Assembly: GCF_014635085.1 (NCBI RefSeq)
Contig: NZ_BMCH01000001.1
Location: 589,151 to 653,150 of the forward strand
Reading direction: 5' to 3'
DNA: 64,000 nt
Source of the DNA: Asaia siamensis
GTDB lineage: Bacteria; Pseudomonadota; Alphaproteobacteria; Acetobacterales; Acetobacteraceae
Shown here: positions 34,427-44,608 of the stretch, one piece after another
How positions within the stretch are numbered: position 1 is the first letter of the stretch
Layout: each line of letters begins with the position of its first letter
Notes under the pieces: model-generated
What the model saw: the letters and a program-made list of their open reading frames with translations, nothing else
Database searches by the model: none
Told to the model about the DNA's origin: nothing
Position numbers and translations under genes: made by a program

Positions 34427-35554
34427 TCAGGTAGGACGCGTTTCCTGACCCTGGCGCCATCTCGGCTGGTTGTTGTTGATCCAGCGACGCAGCGCCAGCA
34501 GCGCCGTCAGTTCAGGCTCAAGCTGATTGAGAAGGGGTGCTGCATCAGCACCCGCTGTTATTGTGAGATGCTGGCTGTCATTCCAGCTTTTGAGCGCAGG
34601 ATCATTGACCGCTTCCTGCGCCGCATGACGCCAGCGTGCCACTGCCAGAGGCGGGGTCAACATGGGCAGGGCAAGCACGAGGGCCGATGCGGCGGCATTG
34701 GCGACAGCGAGCCAGGATTGATACAGAGCGCCACTCGGCGCATGGCCGCGCGCCATTAGATAGGTTGCCTCGAAATCGGGCACACCAGGGATGACGGGGC
34801 CGGAGTAGAATATCGGCTTGATACCCTGAGGTGCCGAGGCGATATCGGCTGACAGGTCGTCGCCCGGGCCCGGTGTCAGCTGGACAGCATCGACATCGCC
34901 ATTCTTGAGCGCGTCGAGGGCCGCCTTCTTGGTTGCATAACCGGAAACCGGCAGGGGATGCAGCCCGAGAAGCGATAGTCCCAGCAGGCTTGCAAGTTCG
35001 ACCCCCGTCGGGTGAGAAACCGCGAGCCGCACTGGCCGATCATGAAAAAGCCCGCTCAGGCGCGAACGGATCGTGCGGTGTAGTTCGGCGCGGGCAATGG
35101 TGACCACCGGACGGCGTGCCATGATAAGGGCTGCCCAGCGGGAAAAATCGAAATGAACACGCCCATCCCCGGCGAGCGATGCGATCAAGGCAGCGCCAGG
35201 AGCCAGAATGGTTGTGCCGCCATCGGCTTCGGGACTGACTGTGTCGAACAGATTGGCTGCGGTAACGCCATCGCGCCCGAGGTCGTAATGGGTGGCAATC
35301 GGAGAGGGCGCGGCGAGGCCTTTCGCCAGCGCCGTTGCCAGAATGGGTGCTACCTGACCCGGCAGGGAATCCGGACCGCCACCGATGATCAGTTTGGGGG
35401 CATCGATGGCAGAAGACGCGGCCTCGGCGCGCTCATCGTCTTCCCAGGCACGGGCAGGGCAGATGGCGGCCAGATTGGAGGCGGCAAGGGCGGAAAGCAG
35501 TGTACGACGTGTCAGGGATCGACCGGCCGTGAAAGGCATTAGCTTCGTACGCAC
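34427..35554 (-). CDS. Periplasmic TctC/Bug-like binding protein
   Basis: 375 residues from a GTG with GGGA upstream; an ATG five codons later (35539) is possible. The N-terminus carries a twin-arginine-like signal (SLTRRTLLSALAAS, cleavage near PARA). The mature protein reads like a tripartite tricarboxylate transporter binding protein: GPDSLPGQVAPILATALAKGL at the start, an ILAPGAALIASLAGDGRV segment, and LKNGDVDAVQLTPG in the middle. Similarity to the family is moderate, and no tctA/tctB membrane genes are adjacent, so the ligand and partner are unknown. Confidence 0.55.
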   Translation of the reverse strand: MRTKLMPFTAGRSLTRRTLLSALAASNLAAICPARAWEDDERAEAASSAIDAPKLIIGGGPDSLPGQVAPILATALAKGLAAPSPIATHYDLGRDGVTAANLFDTVSPEADGGTTILAPGAALIASLAGDGRVHFDFSRWAALIMARRPVVTIARAELHRTIRSRLSGLFHDRPVRLAVSHPTGVELASLLGLSLLGLHPLPVSGYATKKAALDALKNGDVDAVQLTPGPGDDLSADIASAPQGIKPIFYSGPVIPGVPDFEATYLMARGHAPSGALYQSWLAVANAAASALVLALPMLTPPLAVARWRHAAQEAVNDPALKSWNDSQHLTITAGADAAPLLNQLEPELTALLALRRWINNNQPRWRQGQETRPT

Positions 35555-35629
35555 TTCTTTCCCTTTACCGCCAGATCGTCCGGCCTGGGCGTTAAGCCAG
35601 ACGATTGCGGCTAAATAGTGACCCCTCGA

Positions 35630-36571
35630 TCAGGGCCATTTCACCTCTGGGGGCATGCTCATCAGAATGGCTTCGGTATTGCCGCCAGTCTTGAGCCCGA
35701 ACACCGTACCACGGTCGTGGATAAGATTGAACTCGACATATCGCCCTCTGCGAATGAGCTGCGCATCGCGCTCGGCTTCGGTCCAGGGCTGCATCATGCG
35801 GGCACGCACGGCGCGGGGATAGGCCTCGTAGAAGGCAAGTCCGACATCCTTGGTGAAGGCAAAGTCGTTCTGAACGTCGCCGCTGTCGAAATGGTCGTAG
35901 AAAATGCCGCCCAGTCCGCGCGGTTCACTTCGGTGATGCAGGTAGAAATACTCGTCGCACCAGGCCTTGAACCGCTCATAATAAGCGGGGTCATGACGCA
36001 TGCAGGCATCGCGAAACGTCTTGTGGAAATCCGCTGCATCCGCCTTGGCTTCCTCGCTATCGGGGAAGATCGGCGTGATGTCGCCGCCACCGCCAAACCA
36101 GCCATTGCTCGTGATGATCATGCGCGTATTGAAATGCGCAGCGCTCACATGCGGGTTGCATGGATGGGCGACCAGCGAGATGCCGGTAGCGAAAAAGCGC
36201 GGATCGACATCGGCACCGGGCATGCTCTTGCGGAATTCCGGCGAGAACTCACCCCAGACCGTCGAGACATTGACGCCGACCTTCTCGAACACACGTCCGC
36301 GCATGACCGACATGACACCGCTGCCATGCAGATTGCTGTTCGTGTCTTCGCTTCTGTCCCAGGCTGTGCGTTCGAAGCGACCGGCTTCGGTCTTGTCGCG
36401 CAGTACGGGGGAGTTCTTCGCGACTGCCTCGTCTTCGATCGCCTCATAGGAGGCGCAGATCCTGTCGCGCAGGGTCTCGAACCAGTGCCGTGCTGTCTCT
36501 TTGAAAGAGTCATGAGGCACATGATCACGAATGAGGGTGCCGAATGTCTTCGGATCCAAGGTCTCGCTCAT
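35630..36571 (-). CDS. hemF: Oxygen-dependent coproporphyrinogen III oxidase
   Basis: HemF oxidatively decarboxylates coproporphyrinogen III to protoporphyrinogen IX in aerobic heme synthesis. 313 residues, with the family core: GGGVM-type loop ([11 protein letters not shown]), [25 protein letters not shown] (about residues 130-154), [41 protein letters not shown] and [39 protein letters not shown] at the C-terminus. The start at 36571 has GGAG seven bases upstream. Confidence 0.97.
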   Translation of the reverse strand: MSETLDPKTFGTLIRDHVPHDSFKETARHWFETLRDRICASYEAIEDEAVAKNSPVLRDKTEAGRFERTAWDRSEDTNSNLHGSGVMSVMRGRVFEKVGVNVSTVWGEFSPEFRKSMPGADVDPRFFATGISLVAHPCNPHVSAAHFNTRMIITSNGWFGGGGDITPIFPDSEEAKADAADFHKTFRDACMRHDPAYYERFKAWCDEYFYLHHRSEPRGLGGIFYDHFDSGDVQNDFAFTKDVGLAFYEAYPRAVRARMMQPWTEAERDAQLIRRGRYVEFNLIHDRGTVFGLKTGGNTEAILMSMPPEVKWP

Positions 36572-36748
36572 CGCAAGCTCCACATTCTGTTCCAGCCGGT
36601 CTTCCGCCAGCCTGAGTGCTGGAGCCTATAGCAAAACTGGCCGATTGAAACCATGACAGCGCGCATGAAAACACTGACAGGTTGCGAAGCGTGTCAATCT
36701 GGTGTTCCTGAGCATTCTGTTGGCGACAATGCGAAAAGGCAGCTTTGC

Positions 36749-37636
36749 ATGACTGAAGACGTGACAATCGAGCCTGTAATCGGCCTTATCGGCGGTTCGG
36801 GGCTCTATGATATCGACGGGCTGGAAGAAAAGGAATGGCGTCGGGTCGAGACCCCCTGGGGCGAGCCTTCCGATGAGCTGCTTTTCGGCCGCCTGAATGG
36901 CGTGCGCTGCGTGTTCCTGCCGCGTCATGGCCGTGGGCATCCCATCCCACCGTCAGAGCTGAATTTCCGTGCCAATATCGACGCGTTGAAGCGCTCCGGT
37001 GTGACCGATATCGTCTCTCTTTCCGCAGTGGGTTCGCTGCGTGAAGACCTGCCGCCGGGCCAGTTCGTGCTGGTCGACCAGTTCATCGATCGCTCTTTCG
37101 CTCGCGAAAAAAGCTTTTTCGGTCGTGGCTGCGTGGCTCATGTAGGCATGGCTGACCCGGTCTCTGCCCGTATGGGTGACGTGATTGCCAAGCAGGCCGC
37201 AAAGATCGGCGTCGAGATGGTGCGTGGCGGGACCTATCTGGTGATGGAAGGGCCGCAATTCTCCACCCGCGCCGAAAGCGAATTGTACCGCCAGTGGGGC
37301 TGTTCGGTAATCGGCATGACCAACATGCCGGAGGCCAAGCTCGCTCGTGAAGCCGAAATGTGCTATGCGAGCATCGCCATGGTGACCGATTACGATTGCT
37401 GGCACGACGACCATGACTCGGTGACGGTGGACGCCGTGGTTGCCGTCATGACGCAGAATGCTGCCAAGGCGCGTGCGCTGGTCAAGGCCATCATACCGGA
37501 GCTCGGGCGCAAGCGCGGTCTCTGCCCCTCAGGCGCCGAGCGCGCCCTCGATCACGCTATCATAACGGCGCCGGGATCGCGTGATCGTCAGCTTCTCGAC
37601 AAGCTCGATGCCGTCGCCGGGCGCGTGCTGCGCTGA
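36749..37636 (+). CDS. mtnP: S-methyl-5'-thioadenosine phosphorylase
   Basis: MtnP splits methylthioadenosine with phosphate into adenine and methylthioribose 1-phosphate in methionine salvage. 295 residues starting after AAGG. The family motifs are GLIGGSGLYDIDGL (about residues 12-25), FLPRHGRGHPIPPSELNFRANIDAL (about 57-81), GGTYLVMEGPQFSTRAESELYR (about 155-176) and NMPEAKLAREAEMCYASIAMVTDYDCWHDDHDSV (about 192-225). A frame extends upstream, but the part before 36749 does not fit the family. Confidence 0.95.
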   Translation: MTEDVTIEPVIGLIGGSGLYDIDGLEEKEWRRVETPWGEPSDELLFGRLNGVRCVFLPRHGRGHPIPPSELNFRANIDALKRSGVTDIVSLSAVGSLREDLPPGQFVLVDQFIDRSFAREKSFFGRGCVAHVGMADPVSARMGDVIAKQAAKIGVEMVRGGTYLVMEGPQFSTRAESELYRQWGCSVIGMTNMPEAKLAREAEMCYASIAMVTDYDCWHDDHDSVTVDAVVAVMTQNAAKARALVKAIIPELGRKRGLCPSGAERALDHAIITAPGSRDRQLLDKLDAVAGRVLR

Positions 37637-37651
37637 GAAGCTGCGGCGGGT

Positions 37652-37679
37652 GGGATAAAGGCATCCGAGCCTTTATCCC
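37652..37679. terminator. Hairpin between convergent mtnP and DUF2934 genes
   Basis: GGGATAAAGGC (37652-37662) pairs perfectly with GCCTTTATCCC (37669-37679) around a 6-base loop. Its position 16 bases after mtnP and 14 bases beyond the convergent stop fits a shared terminator. Confidence 0.7.
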
Positions 37680-37692
37680 CGCTCCTGATCTG

Positions 37693-38022
37693 TCAGGACG
37701 ACTCGTTTTCCTTTTCGGGGAAGTGCTCGCGGTAGCCCTGATCGGTCTGTCGTTCAGGAAATTCTCCCAGATTCTTCTGGATTTCGGCATTTTCCACCTG
37801 AACATCGGCAAATTCAGGCTCTGGCAGATCTTTGACCGGAATTTCACCGGCATGAGGATTCTCCTCCATACCGATGATTTCAGATGCGTTCTCGAGATAG
37901 GCGTCGGCACCGCAGCCGGGCTTGCCATCGGCTTCCCATAGTTCCTGCGCCTTGGCCTTTATACGGGCGTCGCGCTCGGGGCTGTCGACCAGCGGATTTA
38001 CGGGAGTTTTATCTGCAGACAT
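37693..38022 (-). CDS. Small acidic DUF2934-like protein
   Basis: 109 residues, acidic, no membrane segment. Residues 17-45 (ERDARIKAKAQELWEADGKPGCGADAYLENA) match the pattern of the DUF2934 family (Arg-Ile...Ala..LWE..G.P.G....W..A), of unknown function. The C-terminal half is disordered-looking. It is on the same strand as, and just after, the dienelactone hydrolase gene (17-base gap). Confidence 0.7.
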   Translation of the reverse strand: MSADKTPVNPLVDSPERDARIKAKAQELWEADGKPGCGADAYLENASEIIGMEENPHAGEIPVKDLPEPEFADVQVENAEIQKNLGEFPERQTDQGYREHFPEKENESS

Positions 38023-38039
38023 TGTAGCGCTTTCGGTTG

Positions 38040-38714
38040 TCAGAGATGGGTTGCAAAAAACGCCATGCTGCGCTCATGGGCGAGGTCGCGGGCGTTCTTG
38101 TTGAAACTCGGGCGGTCGTCACAGCCGAAACCATGTCCGGCATCGTCATAGACAAAGATCTCGACCTCGGGCCGGTTCTCGCGAATGGTGTTGATATCGG
38201 TATGCGGGATATGGTCATCCTCGCCACCGAAATGGAGCTGAACCGGGCAATGGGGCTTCTCATGGCTCAGGGCGGCAATACCGCCCCCATACCAAGCGGC
38301 GGCGGCGGCAAATTCACGCGTGCGCGTGGCAGCTTCCCATGTCACCAGTCCACCCCAGCAGAAGCCGAGAATGCCGACTTTCTGATGGCCGTGGCGGTTG
38401 AGGGCATGGGCACTGGCCGTGATATCGGCCAGGAGTCCGTCAGGGTTGATCCGGGCGCGCAGGTCGAGGCCTGTCTGCATGCCCTCGCCATCATAAGGCA
38501 GAACCGCATCGCGTCTGGCGCGATCGAACAAGGCTGGCGCAATGACATGATAGCCGTGCCTGTCAGCCAGTTCGTCGCAGACAGCACGGATATGGTCTGT
38601 CAGGCCGAAAATTTCCTGCAACACGACCAGTGCGCGACTGGCAGTCGGCTCTCCTGCCTCGTAGGCTGCGAAATGATGGGTGTCCGAAGCCGTAAGGGAT
38701 ATCAGGCGTCCCAT
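38040..38714 (-). CDS. Dienelactone hydrolase-family enzyme
   Basis: 224 residues of alpha/beta-hydrolase fold. The cysteine nucleophile is in GILGFCWGGLV (about C120), the acid in HFGGEDDHIP (about residue 172), and the histidine in YDDAGHGFGCDDRPSF (about residue 202). Such enzymes hydrolyse dienelactones or similar esters. The start at 38714 follows GGAGG at eight bases; the long upstream frame is antisense to the DUF4169 gene and is ignored. Confidence 0.9.
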   Translation of the reverse strand: MGRLISLTASDTHHFAAYEAGEPTASRALVVLQEIFGLTDHIRAVCDELADRHGYHVIAPALFDRARRDAVLPYDGEGMQTGLDLRARINPDGLLADITASAHALNRHGHQKVGILGFCWGGLVTWEAATRTREFAAAAAWYGGGIAALSHEKPHCPVQLHFGGEDDHIPHTDINTIRENRPEVEIFVYDDAGHGFGCDDRPSFNKNARDLAHERSMAFFATHL

Positions 38715-38766
38715 GGACCGACCCTCCTTCTTTCTTGTTCGTTCAAAGGCAGGATCAACGATCACC

Positions 38767-39000
38767 ATGACTGAAATCGTCAATCTGCGTCGAGTGCGCA
38801 AACGTCTGGCGCGCGAGAAGGATGCTCGCAAGGCCGAGGAAAACCGGGCCCTGTTCGGTCGCACCCGGGGGGAGCGCCTGAAGTCTGAAGCCGAAAGCAG
38901 CCGTCTGACACGCGAACTTGATGGTGCGAAGCTCGACAGTCGGGACAGCGCGAGTGACGCTTCGATGAAAAACAGCATTTGCACCGTCGACGACACTTGA
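38767..39000 (+). CDS. DUF4169-like small basic protein
   Basis: 77 residues, strongly charged and helical. The N-terminus MTEIVNLRRVRKRLAREKDARKAEENRALFGRTRGER is typical of the DUF4169 family found in alphaproteobacteria; function unknown. It is divergent from the dienelactone hydrolase gene, with 52 bases between starts. Confidence 0.8.
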   Translation: MTEIVNLRRVRKRLAREKDARKAEENRALFGRTRGERLKSEAESSRLTRELDGAKLDSRDSASDASMKNSICTVDDT

Positions 39001-39026
39001 CGATAGGCGAGGGCTCTCCTACCTCT

Positions 39027-39053
39027 TTGGCACTCTCGTATCGGGAGTGCTAA
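39027..39053 (+). promoter_or_regulatory. CIRCE operator (HrcA binding site)
   Basis: TTGGCACTC (39027-39035), nine bases, then GAGTGCTAA (39045-39053). This matches the consensus TTAGCACTC-N9-GAGTGCTAA with one change, and lies 85 bases upstream of groES. HrcA repression with heat induction of groESL is the known role; hrcA is not in the window. Confidence 0.95.
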
Positions 39054-39138
39054 CGCGCTGCGGCTAAGCGGGCGCGCAAACCGGCGGCGTTGCTTTTGAG
39101 CAAGGACGCCGCCTTAGAGAAAAGTGGAGCGATCCATA

Positions 39139-39429
39139 ATGACAAATTTTCGGCCTTTGCATGACCGTGTCGTCGTTCGTCGCCTTGAGGGCGAGCAGAA
39201 GACGGCCGGTGGCATCATCATTCCGGACACCGCCAAGGAAAAGCCGATGGAAGGCGAAGTCGTCTCCGTAGGTTCGGGCGCCCGTAATGAGCAGGGTCAG
39301 CTCGTGGCACTGGACGTCAAGGCTGGCGACCGTGTGCTGTTCGGCAAGTGGTCCGGCACCGAGGTGAAGATCAATGGCGAAGAGCTGCTGATCATGAAGG
39401 AAAGCGACATCATGGGTGTGATCGGCTGA
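39139..39429 (+). CDS. groES: Co-chaperonin GroES
   Basis: 96 residues, standard length. Begins [33 protein letters not shown], containing the mobile loop that docks on GroEL (about residues 16-32), and ends [20 protein letters not shown] nine bases upstream supports the start at 39139. It is followed by groEL after 51 bases and preceded by a CIRCE element. Confidence 0.98.
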   Translation: MTNFRPLHDRVVVRRLEGEQKTAGGIIIPDTAKEKPMEGEVVSVGSGARNEQGQLVALDVKAGDRVLFGKWSGTEVKINGEELLIMKESDIMGVIG

Positions 39430-39459
39430 TTTTCCAGCCTCCCCGTTATCGCAAACTGA

Positions 39460-41124
<1,665 letters not shown>

Positions 41125-41156
41125 TCCAGCGCCTTTCCATCAAGGTTACAAAAGAG

Positions 41157-41187
41157 CCGCCCTGCCGAAAGGCAGGGCGGTTTTTTT
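41157..41187 (+). terminator. Intrinsic terminator of groESL
   Basis: A perfect 10-bp stem CCGCCCTGCC/GGCAGGGCGG (41157-41166 and 41171-41180) with a GAAA tetraloop, followed by seven Ts (41181-41187), 33 bases after the groEL stop. Confidence 0.97.
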
Positions 41188-41485
41188 ATGTCTGGATGCC
41201 TGGCTTCTGTGAGGATCTGACGTGGTTCAGGAGTTCGCGCATTGCCACCTGCAAGACGGACGTCGGCGTTGCCGGGTGAGTATGTGATGCTGATGAATGG
41301 TGTGGAGGACGGGCGGCGTGGCGCCGCGTTTCTGTCGCGATGAGGGCGGGTGATCTACCTGGTCGCCCTGGAGGCAGGATGAAAACCCAAAGGGAAGAAC
41401 AGCCCCTCCGAAAGAGTGGGGCTGCTCCCTCAAGAGAGGATTCCTCGAAGCTCCGCAGCCATTGGCCGTCGAAGTTTCTGGTGGG
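41188..41485. other. Intergenic region between groEL and the SPFH gene
   Basis: About 300 bases between convergent genes; no gene, tRNA or clear repeat recognised. Confidence 0.5.
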
Positions 41486-42394
41486 TTATTTCTGGGCTGA
41501 CTCCATCGTGCCGATAAAGGGCAGCGGGGCGCCTGCGCTCAGATAGGTCGGCATTGTGCCAGTCCAGCGATCCAGCGCTTTTTGCTGGAGCAGGGAAGGG
41601 GTCAGCGATTGAGAGACCAAAGTATTGGCCTTGGCCTGAGCCTGGGACGTCACAAGCAGGGCCTGAGCCTGACCCTGGGCTGTGGCAACAGCTGCGTCTG
41701 CCTGCGCCTTGGCCTGGACAACCTGAGCCTGAGCTGAGATCTGCGTCTGCTGCAGGGTGTATTGTGCCTGCAATGCCTGCTGCTGGGCGACCTGTTTCGC
41801 TTCGATGGCCTGCGCATAGGCGTGGGAAAAAGCGAAATTGGCCGTGTTCACCGACTCAATGCTCAGATGATAGGGCAGCAGGGATTTGATGATCAGTTCC
41901 TTGATCTGGCCATCCACAAGGTCACGCTTCGTGATCAGCTCTTCAGCGTTGTAATTGGCCGTGATGGCTTTCACGTCGTTCGACACTGTGGGCTCAATGA
42001 TACGATGGGCGAGCGTTTCGAGATTGCGGAAATCGCGGAAAAATCCCGGAGCGTCGGCAGAGGCGATGTGAAATGTGACCGAAACCGACGTGTGCACATC
42101 CTGCAGATCATGCGTTGCAGCCTGCTCATGAGAGGTAATCGTCTGAGGCTGGGTCGAAACAGAAACGACCTTTTGATAAACTGGCAGCACGATATGCAGA
42201 CCGGGTTCCAGCGCGCTGGGCTGGACAGAACCGAAATTGGTCAGAATGCCGCAATAGCCTGAAGAAATCTGATAGAATGGGTTAAGTATCGCGATAATCG
42301 CGATTGCGCCTACGGCGAAGCCACCAAATTTCAGGACGGTCGGAGAAAAGCGTGCGGGCGGCGTTGGAAAATTTATCACGTTTTTTTGCCTCAT
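41486..42394 (-). CDS. SPFH/prohibitin-like membrane protein
   Basis: 302 residues: a cytoplasmic tail, one transmembrane helix (FGGFAVGAIAIIAIL, about residues 24-38), then a band-7/prohibitin domain (VQPSALEPGLHIVLPVYQKVVSVSTQPQTI, about residues 55-85, on to about 200). A glutamine/alanine-rich coiled coil follows (about residues 195-265, QALQAQYTLQQTQISAQAQ). Prohibitin-type proteins form large rings at the inner membrane and regulate membrane proteases such as FtsH. Ring formation here is inferred from the family. No strong ribosome binding site is seen. Confidence 0.85.
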   Translation of the reverse strand: MRQKNVINFPTPPARFSPTVLKFGGFAVGAIAIIAILNPFYQISSGYCGILTNFGSVQPSALEPGLHIVLPVYQKVVSVSTQPQTITSHEQAATHDLQDVHTSVSVTFHIASADAPGFFRDFRNLETLAHRIIEPTVSNDVKAITANYNAEELITKRDLVDGQIKELIIKSLLPYHLSIESVNTANFAFSHAYAQAIEAKQVAQQQALQAQYTLQQTQISAQAQVVQAKAQADAAVATAQGQAQALLVTSQAQAKANTLVSQSLTPSLLQQKALDRWTGTMPTYLSAGAPLPFIGTMESAQK

Positions 42395-42585
42395 CAGATC
42401 AGTGACCGATCAGTTCTTGGGCAGGACGATACGCTGCCGTATCCGTTAATATGGAGGCGAAGTCTCTATACTGTCAAAAAGAATCGGAATAGACCAATTT
42501 CCCATTCTTATTGAAGCATGACTGTTCCGTTTCTTTTCTTTTTTCGGAGCTAGTCAAAAAACCTTCATGAAGAGCAACACTGTCT

Positions 42586-42668
42586 CTCGATTTCGACAAG
42601 GCGTTGCTTGCGTCAGAGGCTGCCACCGGCGCCGATGACGCGATGGCAGGGGATGAAATGGGCGATCT
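42586..42668 (-). pseudogene. Decayed duplicate of the ada 3' end
   Basis: Read on the minus strand, this 83-base stretch gives IAHFIPCHRVIGAGGSL, a stop, then RKQRLVEIER. This matches the C-terminus of the intact Ada protein encoded at 46487-47569 (IALLIPCHRVIGADGSL...WRKQRLIEIER). Compared with the intact copy (46535-46638) it has about 6 mismatches and a 21-base deletion, and the Trp codon TGG has become the stop TGA. The methyl-acceptor motif PCHRV is kept, but no promoter or N-terminal part remains. Its left boundary in gene direction coincides with the stop codon of the M48 peptidase gene. Confidence 0.88.
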
Positions 42669-44124
42669 AGTTTTTCTCCATCGCCGAGCATTGTCCGGCC
42701 AGATTATCCTCTCCCAGTCCTTCGCAGATTGCGCTGAGTTTGAGCACGGAGACGCCGTCTTTTGCCTGCCTTGCATTCTTGATGCGATAGGGCAGGAAAC
42801 CGGTATTACCCATCGCCTCTTCTTCTTTGGCCATGTACGTTTCGGCCTCTCCGGTCTTGCCTGCAGCGGACAGAGTGTTGCCCCATGCGACAGCAATCGG
42901 AAAGGTTACATCATCGCGTTCCGCAGCAGCGGCAAGCAGCTTTTCTGCCTGGTTTTTCTGGCCGGTCTGCACGGCAACCTGATAGGTCATAAGTGCATAA
43001 TAGGCACTGCCAGAGGCGGGTTGCGCAATGTGAGCAAGTGTCTGATGAGCCTGCCCCCACTGCGATTGTCCGATCAGCGATGCGGCCCGCTCCAGTTGAT
43101 CTGTCCCCTTGAGGAGAGCAGTCACGGGTGAACTGGTGACCCAGTGCTGTAGCGGCTTTCGGGCGAGAGCTACATGAGCACGAACGGGATAGGCCTGCCG
43201 CAGATAGGCGGCGAGCGCGAGTCGTCGCTCTCTGGCATGAGGATGCTGCTGCGCTACGGCTCTGAGGGCATCGACAATGGCTCCATCGAGGTTGTCGCCT
43301 GCTTTGGCCGTGAAGGTAACTGAGTCTGCGTTGAAACTCTTGCCAGTCTTTTGCTCGAGTTGTGCCTGACGCGCGACATCCTGATCTTCGGAACTGATCA
43401 ATACATCCATGACATCGGTTGCAGCACTTACGGAGTATCCTGCCCGTGCCATCAGATCGACGGCGAGTGCATCGGCTTCCTCTTCCTGCCCGCGTGACCA
43501 CGATGGAAACAGCGTCGTATCCAGAAAGGCCTTGGCACCCATCGACGACACGAGTGCTTTAGACACGGCGTCAGTTGCACCGATGCCTGCGGAGGCCCGC
43601 CCAATCACCGAACCCCACTTCATGGCACTGAAAGCGTAGTTTTTCCGTGCTTTGCTCTCACGCTGGGCTGCTGTGTGCCCCAGAAGGATGTGGGAGAGTT
43701 CGTGGGCAAGAACGAAGGCGAGCGCATCTTCCTTCTGAATTTCAGGTGTATCGTGGAAATAACGTATCAAACCGGTGTTGAGAAAGATTGCTCCCCCGAC
43801 CGAAACGTCTGAGGTAAAGGCCGTGTCGGGTGTCAGCCATACGCGTGCATCCGGACGGGGACCCGACCAGGAGGCCAGAAGGCGGTCTACGATGGCCTGA
43901 GGGTAATCCGATACCTCGGGGGCCTCGATAACACCTGAGGCAAGGGTGTTGGCCGGTGTCAGAAGGCCTTGCACAGTGGTTGACTGAGCATAATCCTGCG
44001 AAGGGTGGATCTGGTCGATCAGCCGACCGTTGGTTGGGACGCCGCCTCCGTTTCCGCTGTCGCACGCAGCAAGTGCCAGGGTTGTCAGAAGGGCAGTCGA
44101 GAGCAAGGCAGGGCGTTTCATCAT
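42667..44124 (-). CDS. M48-family zinc metallopeptidase lipoprotein with TPR-like tail
   Basis: 485 residues. The lipoprotein signal ends LALAAC (lipid cysteine about residue 21). The peptidase domain has the zinc motif HELSH (LAHELSHILLGH, about residues 140-151) and the third-ligand glutamate in QEEEADALAVDLMARAGY (about residue 213). The C-terminal 200 residues are helical and repeat-like (ARERRLALAAYL, AERDDVTFPIAVAWGNTLSAAGKTGEAETYM), as in the periplasmic BepA/YfgC-type peptidases. Those degrade or assist misassembled outer-membrane proteins. The stop overlaps the ada remnant. The upstream gene's stop lies directly against this start. Confidence 0.88.
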   Translation of the reverse strand: MMKRPALLSTALLTTLALAACDSGNGGGVPTNGRLIDQIHPSQDYAQSTTVQGLLTPANTLASGVIEAPEVSDYPQAIVDRLLASWSGPRPDARVWLTPDTAFTSDVSVGGAIFLNTGLIRYFHDTPEIQKEDALAFVLAHELSHILLGHTAAQRESKARKNYAFSAMKWGSVIGRASAGIGATDAVSKALVSSMGAKAFLDTTLFPSWSRGQEEEADALAVDLMARAGYSVSAATDVMDVLISSEDQDVARQAQLEQKTGKSFNADSVTFTAKAGDNLDGAIVDALRAVAQQHPHARERRLALAAYLRQAYPVRAHVALARKPLQHWVTSSPVTALLKGTDQLERAASLIGQSQWGQAHQTLAHIAQPASGSAYYALMTYQVAVQTGQKNQAEKLLAAAAERDDVTFPIAVAWGNTLSAAGKTGEAETYMAKEEEAMGNTGFLPYRIKNARQAKDGVSVLKLSAICEGLGEDNLAGQCSAMEKN

Positions 44125-44532
44125 TCAGCTTCCGTGGCAATTTCGACCGAGGTTGTTGGTGCTGCCACCGATTTCATCAGCAGAGGCTGCGCCTATTTGC
44201 ACGCATTGAGTGGGTGTCGGCGCGACTGCCCTGATATTGGCTTCGACAGAGTCTTCAGTGACGTAGACGAGTCCCTTATCGGTCTCGACAGCGAGCATGT
44301 CCGTTTCGGTGTCTTTGGCGACGATGCGATGTCCGGTCAGCGAAGCCGCCTCAATCTGTGTCTGGGGCAACCCATTGTGGTCGTAGGTCTGGATTGAGGG
44401 GGTGTGATAGGTCCCTGTAATGACTGGGGCGTCTGCAGCCGAGGCAACGCCGGACCAGCCCGCGCACAGGCCAAACAAGAGGGGAGAGAGAGCTGCACGT
44501 GTCAGCTTGCGGGCGAAATGCCTGTTTGACAT
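44125..44532 (-). CDS. Small secreted protein of the CHASE2/M48 cassette, unrecognised
   Basis: 135 residues from an ATG with AAGGAG six bases upstream. A signal peptide (basic RHFARKLTR, hydrophobic LSPLLFGLCAGWSG, cleavage near ASA) precedes a mature part of about 100 residues. This has a repeated-looking beta pattern (IQTYDHNGLPQTQIEAASLTGHRIVAKDTETDMLAVETDKGLVYVTEDSV) suggestive of an SH3-like or PepSY-like small barrel. Two cysteines occur in the C-terminal 30 residues and may form a disulfide. Its stop abuts the M48 start, so the two are coupled. Function unknown. Confidence 0.75.
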   Translation of the reverse strand: MSNRHFARKLTRAALSPLLFGLCAGWSGVASAADAPVITGTYHTPSIQTYDHNGLPQTQIEAASLTGHRIVAKDTETDMLAVETDKGLVYVTEDSVEANIRAVAPTPTQCVQIGAASADEIGGSTNNLGRNCHGS

Positions 44533-44608
44533 GGATATCTCCTTTCATCAGGTCTGGTGAAGAATGCTCTCGCTGCGGATACCGGCTGCTTCAAACAAAG
44601 CCGGTTCG

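Noticed and set aside
34427-35554. Calling the binding protein a TAXI/TRAP component
   Set aside because: The motifs fit the TctC/Bug group slightly better and no TRAP membrane genes are adjacent; left as a low-confidence TctC-like call.
42474-42896. 140-codon minus-strand frame over the ada remnant and the M48 3' end
   Set aside because: It is out of frame with both the M48 gene and the ada homology; the real content is the ada fragment in another frame.
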